DNA of 8,888 nucleotides from Gammaproteobacteria bacterium (GTDB lineage Bacteria; Pseudomonadota; Gammaproteobacteria; Chromatiales; Sedimenticolaceae), in NCBI GenBank assembly GCA_020445245.1, contig JAGRHB010000061.1:1-8888 (forward strand), read 5' to 3'. A program made the position numbers and the translations under genes. A model generated the notes under the pieces. The model did not search any database. It had not been told where the DNA came from and worked only from the letters and a program-made list of their open reading frames with translations. Below are positions 1-6,471 of the stretch, piece after piece. Numbering within the stretch: the stretch's first letter is position 1; every line of letters starts with the position of its first letter.

Positions 1-1047
1 GACGATCCGAGCATGATCCCGCAAAGTACCTGGGACATGGTCATCGACTGGCTGGCTGCCGGTGTCAACCCGGGCGAGGCGACCCTGTTTGTCCAGTCCC
101 GTGTGCCCGAACACGCCGAACTACACCTCCTTTTGTCGATGATCACCCCTCTCGGTTGGCTGGAGCGGGTGCCGACCTACAAGGATCAGCAGGAAAGACT
201 GAAGGAAAAGGACCTCTCGACCTACGGCTTCCTCGGCTATCCGCTGCTGCAGTCGGCTGACATTCTGGTTTATCGGGCCGGCCTGGTGCCGGTAGGCGAG
301 GACCAGGTGGTGCACGTCGAGCTGACGCGCGAGGTCGCGCGTCGCTTTAACCATATCTATGGCCGCGAGCCGGACTTCGAAGACAAGGCCGAGCAGGCGA
401 TCAAGAAGATGGGCAAGAAGAACGCCAAGCTGTACCACGGCTATCGGCGTTCGTTCCAGGAGCAGGGCGACGAGGAGGCCCTGGCCGCGGCGCGGGCGCT
501 GCTGGAGTCACAACAGAATATCGGCATCGCTGACCGGGACCGTCTTTTCGGCTACCTCGAGGGTGGCGGTATGGTGATTCTTCCCGAGCCGCAGCCGTTG
601 CTGACAAAGGCGGCCAAGATGCCCGGTCTGGATGGACAGAAGATGTCCAAGTCGTATGGCAACACCATTGCGTTGGATGCATCGCCGGCGGATGTCGAGA
701 AGCAGATGCGCACCATGCCGACCGACCCGGCGAGGGTACGCCGTACCGACCCGGGCAATCCGGAAATCTGCCCGGTCTGGCAGTTTCACCAGGTGTACTC
801 GGACGAGGCGGTCAAGGACTGGGTACAACAGGGTTGCAGGTCCGCCGGCATCGGTTGCATCGAGTGCAAGCAGCCGGTGATCGACGCCGTGCTCGCCGAA
901 CTGAAGCCCATCCAGGAGCGCGGTCGCGAATATGCAGCCCAGCCTGACCTGGTGCACAACATCGTCAACGAGGGTTGCGAACGCGCACGCGAGGTGGCGC
1001 GCGAGACGATGGAAGAGGTGCGTCATGCGATGTCGCTCGACTACTGA
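1..1047 (+). CDS. trpS: Tryptophanyl-tRNA synthetase, 3' part (5' end outside window)
   Basis: Charges tRNA-Trp with tryptophan in the cytoplasm; a class I aminoacyl-tRNA synthetase. The frame is open from base 1, so the N-terminus with the HIGH-type motif lies upstream of the window, and the ATG at 13 is internal. Seen: the conserved LFVQSRVPEHAEL block, YPLLQSADIL, the GEDQ and HVELTRE block, and the KMSKS loop at 640-654. About 60 residues between the FNHIYG segment (about 346-363) and the KMSKS loop have no counterpart in the short E. coli enzyme, as in longer TrpRS variants. Four cysteines (codons 769, 835, 856, 865) give C-x21-C-x6-C-x2-C, close to the C-x22-C-x6-C-x2-C [4Fe-4S] site known in Thermotoga TrpRS. 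It is followed 18 bp downstream by scpA. Identity is very secure; cluster binding is inferred. Confidence 0.96.
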   Translation, partial: DDPSMIPQSTWDMVIDWLAAGVNPGEATLFVQSRVPEHAELHLLLSMITPLGWLERVPTYKDQQERLKEKDLSTYGFLGYPLLQSADILVYRAGLVPVGEDQVVHVELTREVARRFNHIYGREPDFEDKAEQAIKKMGKKNAKLYHGYRRSFQEQGDEEALAAARALLESQQNIGIADRDRLFGYLEGGGMVILPEPQPLLTKAAKMPGLDGQKMSKSYGNTIALDASPADVEKQMRTMPTDPARVRRTDPGNPEICPVWQFHQVYSDEAVKDWVQQGCRSAGIGCIECKQPVIDAVLAELKPIQERGREYAAQPDLVHNIVNEGCERAREVARETMEEVRHAMSLDY

Positions 1048-1065
1048 CCAGCCGGACTATCTTCC

Positions 1066-1881
1066 TTGACCGAAACACATGCCGAAGCCGTCGTGCCGCA
1101 ACAGCAGGAAATGCCGTTCGCCGTGGTGCAGGGGCAGCCGCAATACGCGCTGCCCAAGGATCTTTACATCCCGCCAGACGCGCTCGAGGTGTTTCTCGAT
1201 GCCTTCGAAGGCCCGCTCGATCTGCTGCTGTACCTGATACGGCGGCAGAACCTCGACATCCTCGATATCCCGATCGCCGACATCACGCAACAGTACATGG
1301 AGTACATCGAGCTGATGCAGGACATGCGCCTGGAACTGGCGGCGGAATACCTGGTGATGGCGGCGATGCTCGCAGAGATCAAGTCACGCATGTTGCTGCC
1401 ACGACCGCAGAGCGAGGATGATGACGAGCATGATCCCCGGGCAGAGTTGATCAGGCGTCTGCAGGAGTACGAGCGTTTCAAGCAGGCGGCGGAGGACATC
1501 AACGGGCTGCCGCAGATCGGACGCGATGTCTTTCCCGTGGTGGCCGAGGTGCCGTTCAAGCACATCGACCAGAAACCGCCGGACGTCGACCTGAAAGAGG
1601 TGTTGCTGGCACTCAAGGATGTCCTGCATCGTGCAGACATGTTCAGCAGCCACCATATCGCACGCGAACCCCTGTCACTGCGCGAACGTATGAGCCGGGT
1701 GCTGGAATGCGTCACGACCGATCGCTTCACCCAGTTTACCGATCTGTTCGATATCAGCGAGGGCCGCCAGGGTGTCGTCGTGACCTTCATGGCGGTCCTC
1801 GAACTCATCAAACAGCAACTGGTCGAGTTGGTGCAGGCGGAATCCTATGCGCCGATTCATGTCCGGGCACGTGGTGGCTAA
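1066..1881 (+). CDS. scpA: Segregation and condensation protein A
   Basis: Kleisin subunit of the SMC-ScpA-ScpB condensin, which bridges the SMC heads and organises and segregates the chromosome. The N-terminal SMC-neck-binding region is plain at about residues 42-115: FDAFEGPLDLLLYLI, DILDIPIADIT, then a helix with LAAEYLVMAAMLAEIKSRMLLP. A charged acidic linker (EDDDEHDPRAE) follows. The C-terminal winged-helix part is about residues 185-265. The start is uncertain. TTG at 1066 gives 271 residues with a roughly 40-residue extension before the conserved core; GTG at 1093 and ATG at 1111 are alternatives. None has a strong ribosome binding site. It lies 18 bp after trpS and 2 bp before scpB, so co-transcription and translational coupling are likely. 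Confidence 0.95.
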   Translation: MTETHAEAVVPQQQEMPFAVVQGQPQYALPKDLYIPPDALEVFLDAFEGPLDLLLYLIRRQNLDILDIPIADITQQYMEYIELMQDMRLELAAEYLVMAAMLAEIKSRMLLPRPQSEDDDEHDPRAELIRRLQEYERFKQAAEDINGLPQIGRDVFPVVAEVPFKHIDQKPPDVDLKEVLLALKDVLHRADMFSSHHIAREPLSLRERMSRVLECVTTDRFTQFTDLFDISEGRQGVVVTFMAVLELIKQQLVELVQAESYAPIHVRARGG

Positions 1882-1883
1882 CG

Positions 1884-2663
1884 ATGTCGGAACCGACTGA
1901 ACTGAAAAATATCGTCGAGGCTGCACTGCTGGCAGCGGGCAGACCGTTGTCGCTGGAAGCGATCCAGAATCTGTTCAACGAAATCGAGTGCCCCGACAAG
2001 AAACAGCTGCGTGCGGTGCTGGAGCAACTTGCCGCCGACTATCAGGGCCGCGGAATCGAGATTGCGGAGGTCGCCGGCGGTTGGCGAATTCAGGTCGGTG
2101 CCGCCTGCTCGGCCTGGGTATCGCGGCTGTGGGATGAGCGGCCGGCACGTTATTCGCGGGCACTGATGGAGACGCTGGCACTGGTCGCCTACCGGCAGCC
2201 GATCACGCGTGGTGAGATCGAGGATATCCGTGGCGTGGCGGTAAGCACGAATATCGTGAAGACCCTGATGGAGCGCGAATGGGTGCGTGTGGTCGGTCAC
2301 CGCGACGTCCCGGGCAGGCCTTCTTTGTATGGGACGACGCGCGAGTTTCTCGATTATTTCGGCCTGAAGTCGCTCGATGAGTTGCCGACGCTGGCCGAAC
2401 TTCGCGATCTGGATGAGATCAATCGCGAGCTCGATCTGAACGACCCGGACCGCGTCACGGATCCGGAAGCGGTGGCCGCGCAAGACATCGACGCGGCGGT
2501 TGCACCATCCGACGAACAGGACACCCTTGCCGAAGCCGAAGCCGAAGCCGAAGCCGAAGCCGAAGCCGAAGCCGAAGCCGAAGCCGAAGCCGAAGCCGAA
2601 GCCGAAGCCGAAGCCGAAGCCGAAGCCGAAGCCGAAGCCGAAGTGGGCGACGAGCAGCGATGA
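1884..2663 (+). CDS. scpB: Segregation and condensation protein B with an Ala-Glu repeat tail
   Basis: Partner of ScpA in the SMC condensin; a dimer of tandem winged-helix domains that binds the kleisin middle region. The ATG at 1884 gives 259 residues. Typical segments are [19 protein letters not shown] at the start, then [21 protein letters not shown] and a block like [18 protein letters not shown], ending the folded part near residue 175. The rest is an acidic, low-complexity tail unusual for the family. Residues 216-253 are 19 perfect Ala-Glu dipeptides from a pure DNA repeat, followed by VGDEQR. The start lies 2 bp after the scpA stop, and the stop overlaps the rluB start as ATGA (2660-2663). 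The tail is probably disordered or helical; its function is unknown. An assembly error in the copy number cannot be excluded. Confidence 0.95.
   Translation: MSEPTELKNIVEAALLAAGRPLSLEAIQNLFNEIECPDKKQLRAVLEQLAADYQGRGIEIAEVAGGWRIQVGAACSAWVSRLWDERPARYSRALMETLALVAYRQPITRGEIEDIRGVAVSTNIVKTLMEREWVRVVGHRDVPGRPSLYGTTREFLDYFGLKSLDELPTLAELRDLDEINRELDLNDPDRVTDPEAVAAQDIDAAVAPSDEQDTLAEAEAEAEAEAEAEAEAEAEAEAEAEAEAEAEAEAEAEVGDEQR
2529..2642 (+). repeat. Perfect hexanucleotide microsatellite (GCCGAA)19
   Basis: Nineteen uninterrupted copies of GCCGAA (114 bp) lie in the scpB frame and encode (Ala-Glu)19. Every copy uses the same two codons, which points to recent growth by replication slippage rather than selected protein sequence. 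Because the unit is 6 bp, gain or loss of copies changes tail length without shifting the frame. The tract ends 17 bp before the rluB start codon. Confidence 0.98.
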
Positions 2664-3505
2664 AACCTAAGCAGCCGGCAGGCGAAAGACTGCAAAAACT
2701 CCTGGCCAATGCCGGCCTGGGGTCGAGGCGCCATCTGGAGACGCTGATCAGCGAGGGCCGGGTCAAGGTCAACGGCGCCGTCGCCAAACTCGGTGACCGC
2801 GCGACACCCGACGATCGTATCGAAATCGGTGGCCGGCCGGTCGGCGGCAAACGCCTGGTGAGTGATCAGCGTTTCGTGATCATCTACAACAAACCCGAGG
2901 GTGAACTGGTCACCCGCAACGACCCGGAAGGGCGCAAGACGGTGTTCGAACACCTGCCGCGCCTGCCGACCGGGCGCTGGATTGCGGTGGGTCGCCTGGA
3001 CGTGAACAGCGCAGGCCTGCTGCTGCTCACCAACGACGGCGAGCTGGCAAACCGTCTGATGCACCCACGTACCCAGATCGACCGCGAATACGCCGTGCGG
3101 GTCAACGGTGAGGTCACGCCGGAGATGGTCAGGCAACTGGTGAGCGGCGTGCAGCTCGAAGATGGGTCTGCGCGCTTCGAAGACGTGGTCGATGCCGGGG
3201 GGGAAGGCAGCAACCGCTGGTTTCACCTTGTCATCATGGAAGGCCGCAAACGCGAGGTGCGCCGCCTTTGGGAGGCGGTCGGAGTCACGGTATCCCGCCT
3301 CAAGCGCGTGCGCTATGGACCGATCATCCTCGACAGCAGCGTCAAGGCCGGACAGTGGCGCGAGCTGGACGGTGATGAACAGCGCGCCCTGTTGAAAGTC
3401 GTTGAGATCAATGACAGGCGCCCCTGGGGCAGCCTGCGCAAGAAATCGGCAGCGAAAAAGGCGGCGCCCGCCGCCTTGCCCTGGAAGCCGCGCGGCAGGC
3501 GCTGA
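2660..3505 (+). CDS. rluB: 23S rRNA pseudouridine synthase B
   Basis: Converts a uridine of 23S rRNA helix 90 (U2605 in E. coli numbering) to pseudouridine during large-subunit maturation. The N-terminal S4 RNA-binding domain covers about residues 8-65 ([19 protein letters not shown], then the GRVKVNG turn). The RsuA/RluB/E/F-type catalytic domain contains the [17 protein letters not shown] motif, where Asp114 is the expected nucleophile, followed by [14 protein letters not shown]. The segment [19 protein letters not shown] is also typical of the subfamily. The 281-residue length fits RluB. The C-terminal tail is basic, with Lys/Arg/Ala/Pro, as often found in these RNA-binding enzymes. The ATG overlaps the scpB stop (ATGA), so translation is probably coupled. 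RluE/RluF are less likely given the scpA-scpB context. Confidence 0.93.
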   Translation: MKPKQPAGERLQKLLANAGLGSRRHLETLISEGRVKVNGAVAKLGDRATPDDRIEIGGRPVGGKRLVSDQRFVIIYNKPEGELVTRNDPEGRKTVFEHLPRLPTGRWIAVGRLDVNSAGLLLLTNDGELANRLMHPRTQIDREYAVRVNGEVTPEMVRQLVSGVQLEDGSARFEDVVDAGGEGSNRWFHLVIMEGRKREVRRLWEAVGVTVSRLKRVRYGPIILDSSVKAGQWRELDGDEQRALLKVVEINDRRPWGSLRKKSAAKKAAPAALPWKPRGRR

Positions 3506-3521
3506 AACGGCGGGCCGACAC

Positions 3522-4193
3522 GTGGCACGGTTTCATCCTCCGGTCGGCATATTGCCGACGATCTTCGCCTCACTGCAGGAACTGTACGGCGTGCAGCCGT
3601 GGTGGCCTGCCGATTCCACATTCGAGATCATCGTTGGAGCGGTGCTTACCCAGAACGCGGCCTGGACCAATGTCGAAAGAGCCATCGAGCGGCTCAAGGC
3701 AGCGGACCTGCTGGCGTTGCCTGCGTTGCTGGCGGCTGACCCGGAGACCCTGTCCGAAGCGATCCGGCCCTCCGGCTACTACAACGTCAAGACGCAGAGG
3801 CTACGCAATCTGTGCGTGTTTCTCGATCGGCAGGGCGGGCTCGACGCGTTCGCGCAGCAATCGATGGAGAGTCAGCGTGCGGGGTTGCTCGGGGTAAAGG
3901 GTGTGGGTCCGGAGACTGCCGACGACATCCTGTTGTATGCATTCGATCGACCGGTATTCGTGATCGACACCTATACGAGACGCCTGCTGACGCGATTCGA
4001 ACTGGTACAGGGGACGGAGACCTACGATGAGTTGCGGCTTGGCTTCGAGCGCGAGCTGTCACCTGATGTCGAGTTGTTCAAGCAGTATCACGCACTGATC
4101 GTGACGCACGCAAAAGAGGTCTGCCGCAAGGTGCCACAGTGCCAGTGTTGTGCGCTGGCGGCGGATTGTCCCACCGGCAGGCACTGCGGCTAG
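3522..4193 (+). CDS. Endonuclease III-related DNA glycosylase (MagIII-like HhH-GPD protein)
   Basis: Probable base-excision repair glycosylase of the HhH-GPD superfamily, in the endonuclease III-related group (COG2231) that includes Helicobacter MagIII. Seen with GTG 3522 as residue 1: the family-typical WWPADSTFEIIVGAVLTQNAAWTNVE block (residues 27-52), the helix-hairpin-helix GVKGVGPETADDIL (124-137), and the catalytic Asp149 in VIDTYTRR. The position matching the catalytic lysine of E. coli endonuclease III is Glu131. That suggests a monofunctional glycosylase without lyase activity, as in MagIII. The C-terminus has Cys201, 207, 210 and 216 (C-x5-C-x2-C-x5-C), a likely [4Fe-4S] cluster with the first gap one residue shorter than in endonuclease III. 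The frame is open further upstream, into rluB. GTG 3522, 16 bp after the rluB stop, gives 223 residues and fits the family; TTG 3552 is an alternative. The substrate is unknown, alkylated purines being a guess. Confidence 0.85.
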   Translation: MARFHPPVGILPTIFASLQELYGVQPWWPADSTFEIIVGAVLTQNAAWTNVERAIERLKAADLLALPALLAADPETLSEAIRPSGYYNVKTQRLRNLCVFLDRQGGLDAFAQQSMESQRAGLLGVKGVGPETADDILLYAFDRPVFVIDTYTRRLLTRFELVQGTETYDELRLGFERELSPDVELFKQYHALIVTHAKEVCRKVPQCQCCALAADCPTGRHCG

Positions 4194-4201
4194 CCTAGCC
4201 G
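4187..4201. repeat. 15-bp palindrome containing both convergent stop codons
   Basis: CGGCTAGCCTAGCCG is a perfect 7-1-7 palindrome. It contains the TAG of the + strand glycosylase gene (4191-4193) and the TAG of the - strand GGDEF gene (4195-4197), with one base between them. As RNA, either strand could form a hairpin of about 6 bp. No T-rich run follows on either side, so it is not a standard intrinsic terminator, though it is the only structure seen between the two convergent genes. Confidence 0.45.
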
Positions 4202-5106
4202 AGGATACTGCGATTGCGACCGTTGTTCTTGGCCGCATACAGTGCCTTGTCGGCACGCTCGAAAAATCTGTCGGCCTGTTCCTTGCCTTGCAGGCGTGCG
4301 ATACCCACGCTGACGGTTATTGCGGCATCGCGTCCACGCACCGTGGTCAATGCTGCGATGTTCTGCCGGATGCGTTCCGCCAGCAGCATGGCGCCTTCTT
4401 CTGCTGTGTGGCTGGCGAGGACGACGAACTCCTCGCCGCCGAAACGGAACAACAGATCACTGCGCCGGACCGTGTTGGCGATCGTCTGTGACACCGCCAC
4501 CAGCACATCGTCCCCAAAGGTATGGCCGTGGAGGTCGTTGAACTGCTTGAAATGATCGATGTCGATTACCAGCACGCTGAGCGGCAGGTCCTGGCGTTGC
4601 GCGAGATCGACTTCACGTGCCAGTGAACCCTTGAGGGCCATGCGGTTGTAGACGCCGGTCAAGGGGTCACGTGATGCCAGTTCCACGGCCTGCTTGTAGC
4701 TCAGTGCATTGCGCAGGGGATAGACCAGCGCGCACAGCAGATTCTCCAGCGAGCGTATTTCCTTGTCGACGAAAGGCACCTCGCGACATACCCTGATGCA
4801 GCCGAGTGTCTTGTCCTCGAGCTTGAGATCGTAAGTGGCGCGATGCGAGGCTTCGCGGCCGTGGTACACCGTGCTTTCGTCGTTGGGCAGTGTGTACTGC
4901 AGGCCGTCGATCGCCAGATAACGCTGGATCTCCTTGCCGAACAGTTCGATCTGCGCCTCGACATCCAGCGTTGTTTGCAGGATGCTCGAAAGCTCCAGGA
5001 CCCGCGGCCCCAGATTTTCGGGGGCAGTTGGGAAGACAGTGCCGTGCGTCTGAAGTGGATTGACCAATGCAAGGTTGCCTGTATGGATATGGCCGAGCGT
5101 TTCCAT
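4195..5106 (-). CDS. Soluble GGDEF diguanylate cyclase with a GAF-like N-terminus
   Basis: Predicted to make cyclic-di-GMP from two GTP. The C-terminal GGDEF domain spans about residues 145-303: SRDPLTGVYNR, the metal-binding VLVIDIDHFKQFND, the active-site GGEEF (223-227), and the typical end ADKALYAAKNNGRN. An RxxD inhibitory site (Arg214-Asp217) sits five residues before GGEEF, so product inhibition is expected. Residues 35-140 look like a weak GAF-type sensor fold (my inference from pattern). No membrane segment or signal peptide is seen, so the enzyme should be cytoplasmic. The ATG at 5106 has GGGAA (5113-5117) six bases upstream as a ribosome binding site. A sigma-54 promoter candidate lies 38-53 bp upstream of the start. 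The gene diverges from the thioredoxin-like gene and converges, one base apart, on the glycosylase gene. Confidence 0.92.
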   Translation of the reverse strand: METLGHIHTGNLALVNPLQTHGTVFPTAPENLGPRVLELSSILQTTLDVEAQIELFGKEIQRYLAIDGLQYTLPNDESTVYHGREASHRATYDLKLEDKTLGCIRVCREVPFVDKEIRSLENLLCALVYPLRNALSYKQAVELASRDPLTGVYNRMALKGSLAREVDLAQRQDLPLSVLVIDIDHFKQFNDLHGHTFGDDVLVAVSQTIANTVRRSDLLFRFGGEEFVVLASHTAEEGAMLLAERIRQNIAALTTVRGRDAAITVSVGIARLQGKEQADRFFERADKALYAAKNNGRNRSILG

Positions 5107-5143
5107 TCTGCATTCCCGATAGCTGTAAAGACAGCATTCGTAA

Positions 5144-5159
5144 TGCGAAATTTGTGCCA
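5144..5159 (-). promoter_or_regulatory. Sigma-54 (-24/-12) promoter candidate for the GGDEF gene
   Basis: Read on the - strand the site is TGGCACAAATTTCGCA, against the consensus TGGCACG-N4-TTGCA. GG at -24 and GC at -12 are present with exactly 10 bases between them, and only two of the 12 specified positions differ. The predicted transcript would start near 5133 and give a 27-base leader carrying the GGGAA ribosome binding site before the ATG at 5106. Sigma-54 promoters need an enhancer-binding protein; the dyads at 5253-5349 are at a suitable upstream distance. Confidence 0.6.
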
Positions 5160-5252
5160 GTTATTCGTTTTACATTTAAAACAACAGCTTGATTAAGCTT
5201 GCGGCCGCAGTGACGGGATAGTGTCGGCTTTTGACCCCTACTCGAAATTCCC

Positions 5253-5311
5253 ATATGCCGGAACAATGGCGTTTCCTGGGAACCCGGTTCGGCGGCAGCT
5301 TTCCGGCATAT
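5253..5311. repeat. 11-bp inverted repeat, 37-base spacer
   Basis: ATATGCCGGAA at 5253-5263 is matched by its exact reverse complement TTCCGGCATAT at 5301-5311. The core CCGGCAT occurs again at 5330-5336, so the left arm could pair with either copy. The spacer itself contains the dyad GAACCCGGTTC (5280-5290). It could be a protein-binding site pair or an RNA stem in the thioredoxin-like leader. Confidence 0.6.
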
Positions 5312-5334
5312 TAGACAAAACCAGGGTGGCCGGC

Positions 5335-5349
5335 ATGTCCGGCGGACAT
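5335..5349. promoter_or_regulatory. 15-bp perfect palindrome, operator- or hairpin-like
   Basis: ATGTCCGGCGGACAT is a perfect 7-1-7 palindrome 54 bp before the thioredoxin-like start codon. In RNA it would make a 6-bp stem with a GGC loop, followed by AATTTT. That is short for an intrinsic terminator but could act as a weak attenuator. As DNA it has the form of a dimeric regulator operator. I do not recognise the regulator. Confidence 0.45.
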
Positions 5350-5403
5350 AATTTTCCTGTTGCGGGCCAGGCCGGTCCCAGGTCGCCATCAGTCGGAGTT
5401 TTT

Positions 5404-6447
5404 ATGCATATCGTGATCCCATTGCTGGTGCTTTTGCTGGGTGGCATGTCGGCCAATGCGGCAGAGGCGCCAGTGGACGGCGCGGCCCTCGGCGCGGGGA
5501 TGGTAAACCCCGGGTACCAGGAGAAGCCCGCTTGGTTCAAGGAGTCTTTCCTCGATATCCGCGAAGACATCGCTGAAGCGACGACGACAGGCAGGAGGGT
5601 GCTGCTCTATTTCTACCAGGATGGCTGCCCATACTGCGCGAAACTGCTCAATGACAATTTCGGCAACAGGGAGATCGCGGAAAAGACGCAACAGGGCTTT
5701 GATGTCATTGCCATCAACATGTGGGGTGACCGCGAGGTGACGGATCTGCAGGGCGCACTGACGACCGAAAAGGCCTTTGCCGCTGCACTGCGGGTGCAAT
5801 ACACGCCGACGCTGCTGTTTCTCGACGAAAGCGGTGGTGTGGTGCTGCGGGTCAATGGCTATTTCGCGCCGCACAAGTTCGCGGTGGCACTCGATTTCGT
5901 GGCCGGCCGGCATGAGCGAAACGGCAGCTTCGCGGATTTCTTCGCCTCGGCATCACCGAAGGCTGCGAACGTGAAGCTGAGCAGCCTGCCCGGTACGCTC
6001 GCAAGTCCACTGAAACTGGCTGACCGCGGCGACCACGGGCGGCCGTTGCTGGTGTTGTTCGAACAAGGCAGTTGCATCGCATGCGACGAACTGCATCGCG
6101 ATACCCTGTCGCGCAGCGAACTGGCGTATGCGCTGAGCAACCTCGATGTGGCACAGGTCGACCTGCGTTCCACGGACCTGCTGCAGACGCCGGACGGCCG
6201 CCAGCTCGGTGCAGGTGACTGGGCACGGGAACTCGGCATCCAATATGCGCCGAGCCTGGTTTTCTTCGACAGGCAGGGCAACGAGGTGTTTCGCACCGAG
6301 GCCTACCTGCGTGCGTTCCACGTGCATGGAGCAATCGATTACGTGGTATCCGGCGCCTATCGCTGGCAACCTTCGTTTCAACGCTTCCTGCAGCACCGGA
6401 CAGAGATGCTGGCGGAGCGCGGAATCAAGGTCGATTTGATGGACTGA
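5404..6447 (+). CDS. Secreted tandem thioredoxin-fold protein
   Basis: Predicted periplasmic thiol-disulfide protein with two thioredoxin-like domains. The ATG at 5404 has GGAG five bases upstream and begins a clear signal peptide (MHIVIPLLVLLLGGMSANA, cleavage near residue 19-20). That makes it preferable to the open extension back to 5221. Domain 1 (about residues 45-175) has VLLYFYQDGCPYCAK with the CPYC pair Cys75/Cys78 and the cis-proline turn YTPTLLF. Domain 2 (about 200-320) has LLVLFEQGSCIACDE with the CIAC pair Cys224/Cys227 and YAPSLVFFD. Both redox centres look intact. Domain 1 resembles the SoxW/thioredoxin-like group, but the name is not assigned. Total 347 residues. It diverges from the diguanylate cyclase gene and ends 24 bp from the convergent GGDEF-EAL gene. 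The substrate and the electron donor are unknown. Confidence 0.88.
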   Translation: MHIVIPLLVLLLGGMSANAAEAPVDGAALGAGMVNPGYQEKPAWFKESFLDIREDIAEATTTGRRVLLYFYQDGCPYCAKLLNDNFGNREIAEKTQQGFDVIAINMWGDREVTDLQGALTTEKAFAAALRVQYTPTLLFLDESGGVVLRVNGYFAPHKFAVALDFVAGRHERNGSFADFFASASPKAANVKLSSLPGTLASPLKLADRGDHGRPLLVLFEQGSCIACDELHRDTLSRSELAYALSNLDVAQVDLRSTDLLQTPDGRQLGAGDWARELGIQYAPSLVFFDRQGNEVFRTEAYLRAFHVHGAIDYVVSGAYRWQPSFQRFLQHRTEMLAERGIKVDLMD

Positions 6448-6471
6448 GTCTGCGTTTGCCCTGCGCCGCCC

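Larger units (their letters stand above)
5107..5403. other. Divergent control region between the GGDEF and thioredoxin-like genes
   Basis: About 300 bp without a convincing gene. From left to right it holds the GGDEF ribosome binding site, a sigma-54 promoter candidate reading left, an AT-rich patch (about 5161-5199), and a poorly conserved sigma-70-like pair TTGACC (5231-5236) / TATGCC (5254-5259) reading right. Next come an 11-bp inverted repeat (5253-5311), an 11-bp dyad GAACCCGGTTC (5280-5290), a 15-bp palindrome (5335-5349), and GGAG (5395-5398) before the thioredoxin-like ATG. The frame of that gene stays open back to GTG 5221, but those 61 codons do not resemble a protein domain. The density of dyads suggests regulator binding or a structured leader RNA. 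Confidence 0.7.

Noticed and set aside
508..1026. Open - strand frame of 172 codons opposite trpS.
   Set aside because: It lies entirely within a well-conserved gene and its translation resembles no protein family I know.
2354..3226. Long - strand reading frames with Ser-Ala or Arg-Leu repeats.
   Set aside because: They are antisense shadows of scpB/rluB; the repeats simply reflect GCCGAA read in other frames.
5195..5209. AAGCTTGCGGCCGCA matches a common cloning-vector polylinker (HindIII-NotI).
   Set aside because: The match is only 15 bases, the flanking bases are unlike vector sequence, and the genes on both sides look native. It is most likely chance.
5221..5403. Upstream extension of the thioredoxin-like gene to GTG 5221.
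   Set aside because: The 61 extra codons resemble no domain, contain inverted repeats, and would bury a good signal peptide; ATG 5404 has a proper ribosome binding site.
5200..5403. A c-di-GMP (GEMM) riboswitch in the leader, tempting because of the flanking c-di-GMP genes.
   Set aside because: I did not find the conserved GEMM core sequences; only unrelated dyads are present.
6448..6471. A terminator in the gap between the thioredoxin-like and GGDEF-EAL genes.
   Set aside because: No stem longer than about 5 bp and no T run were seen.
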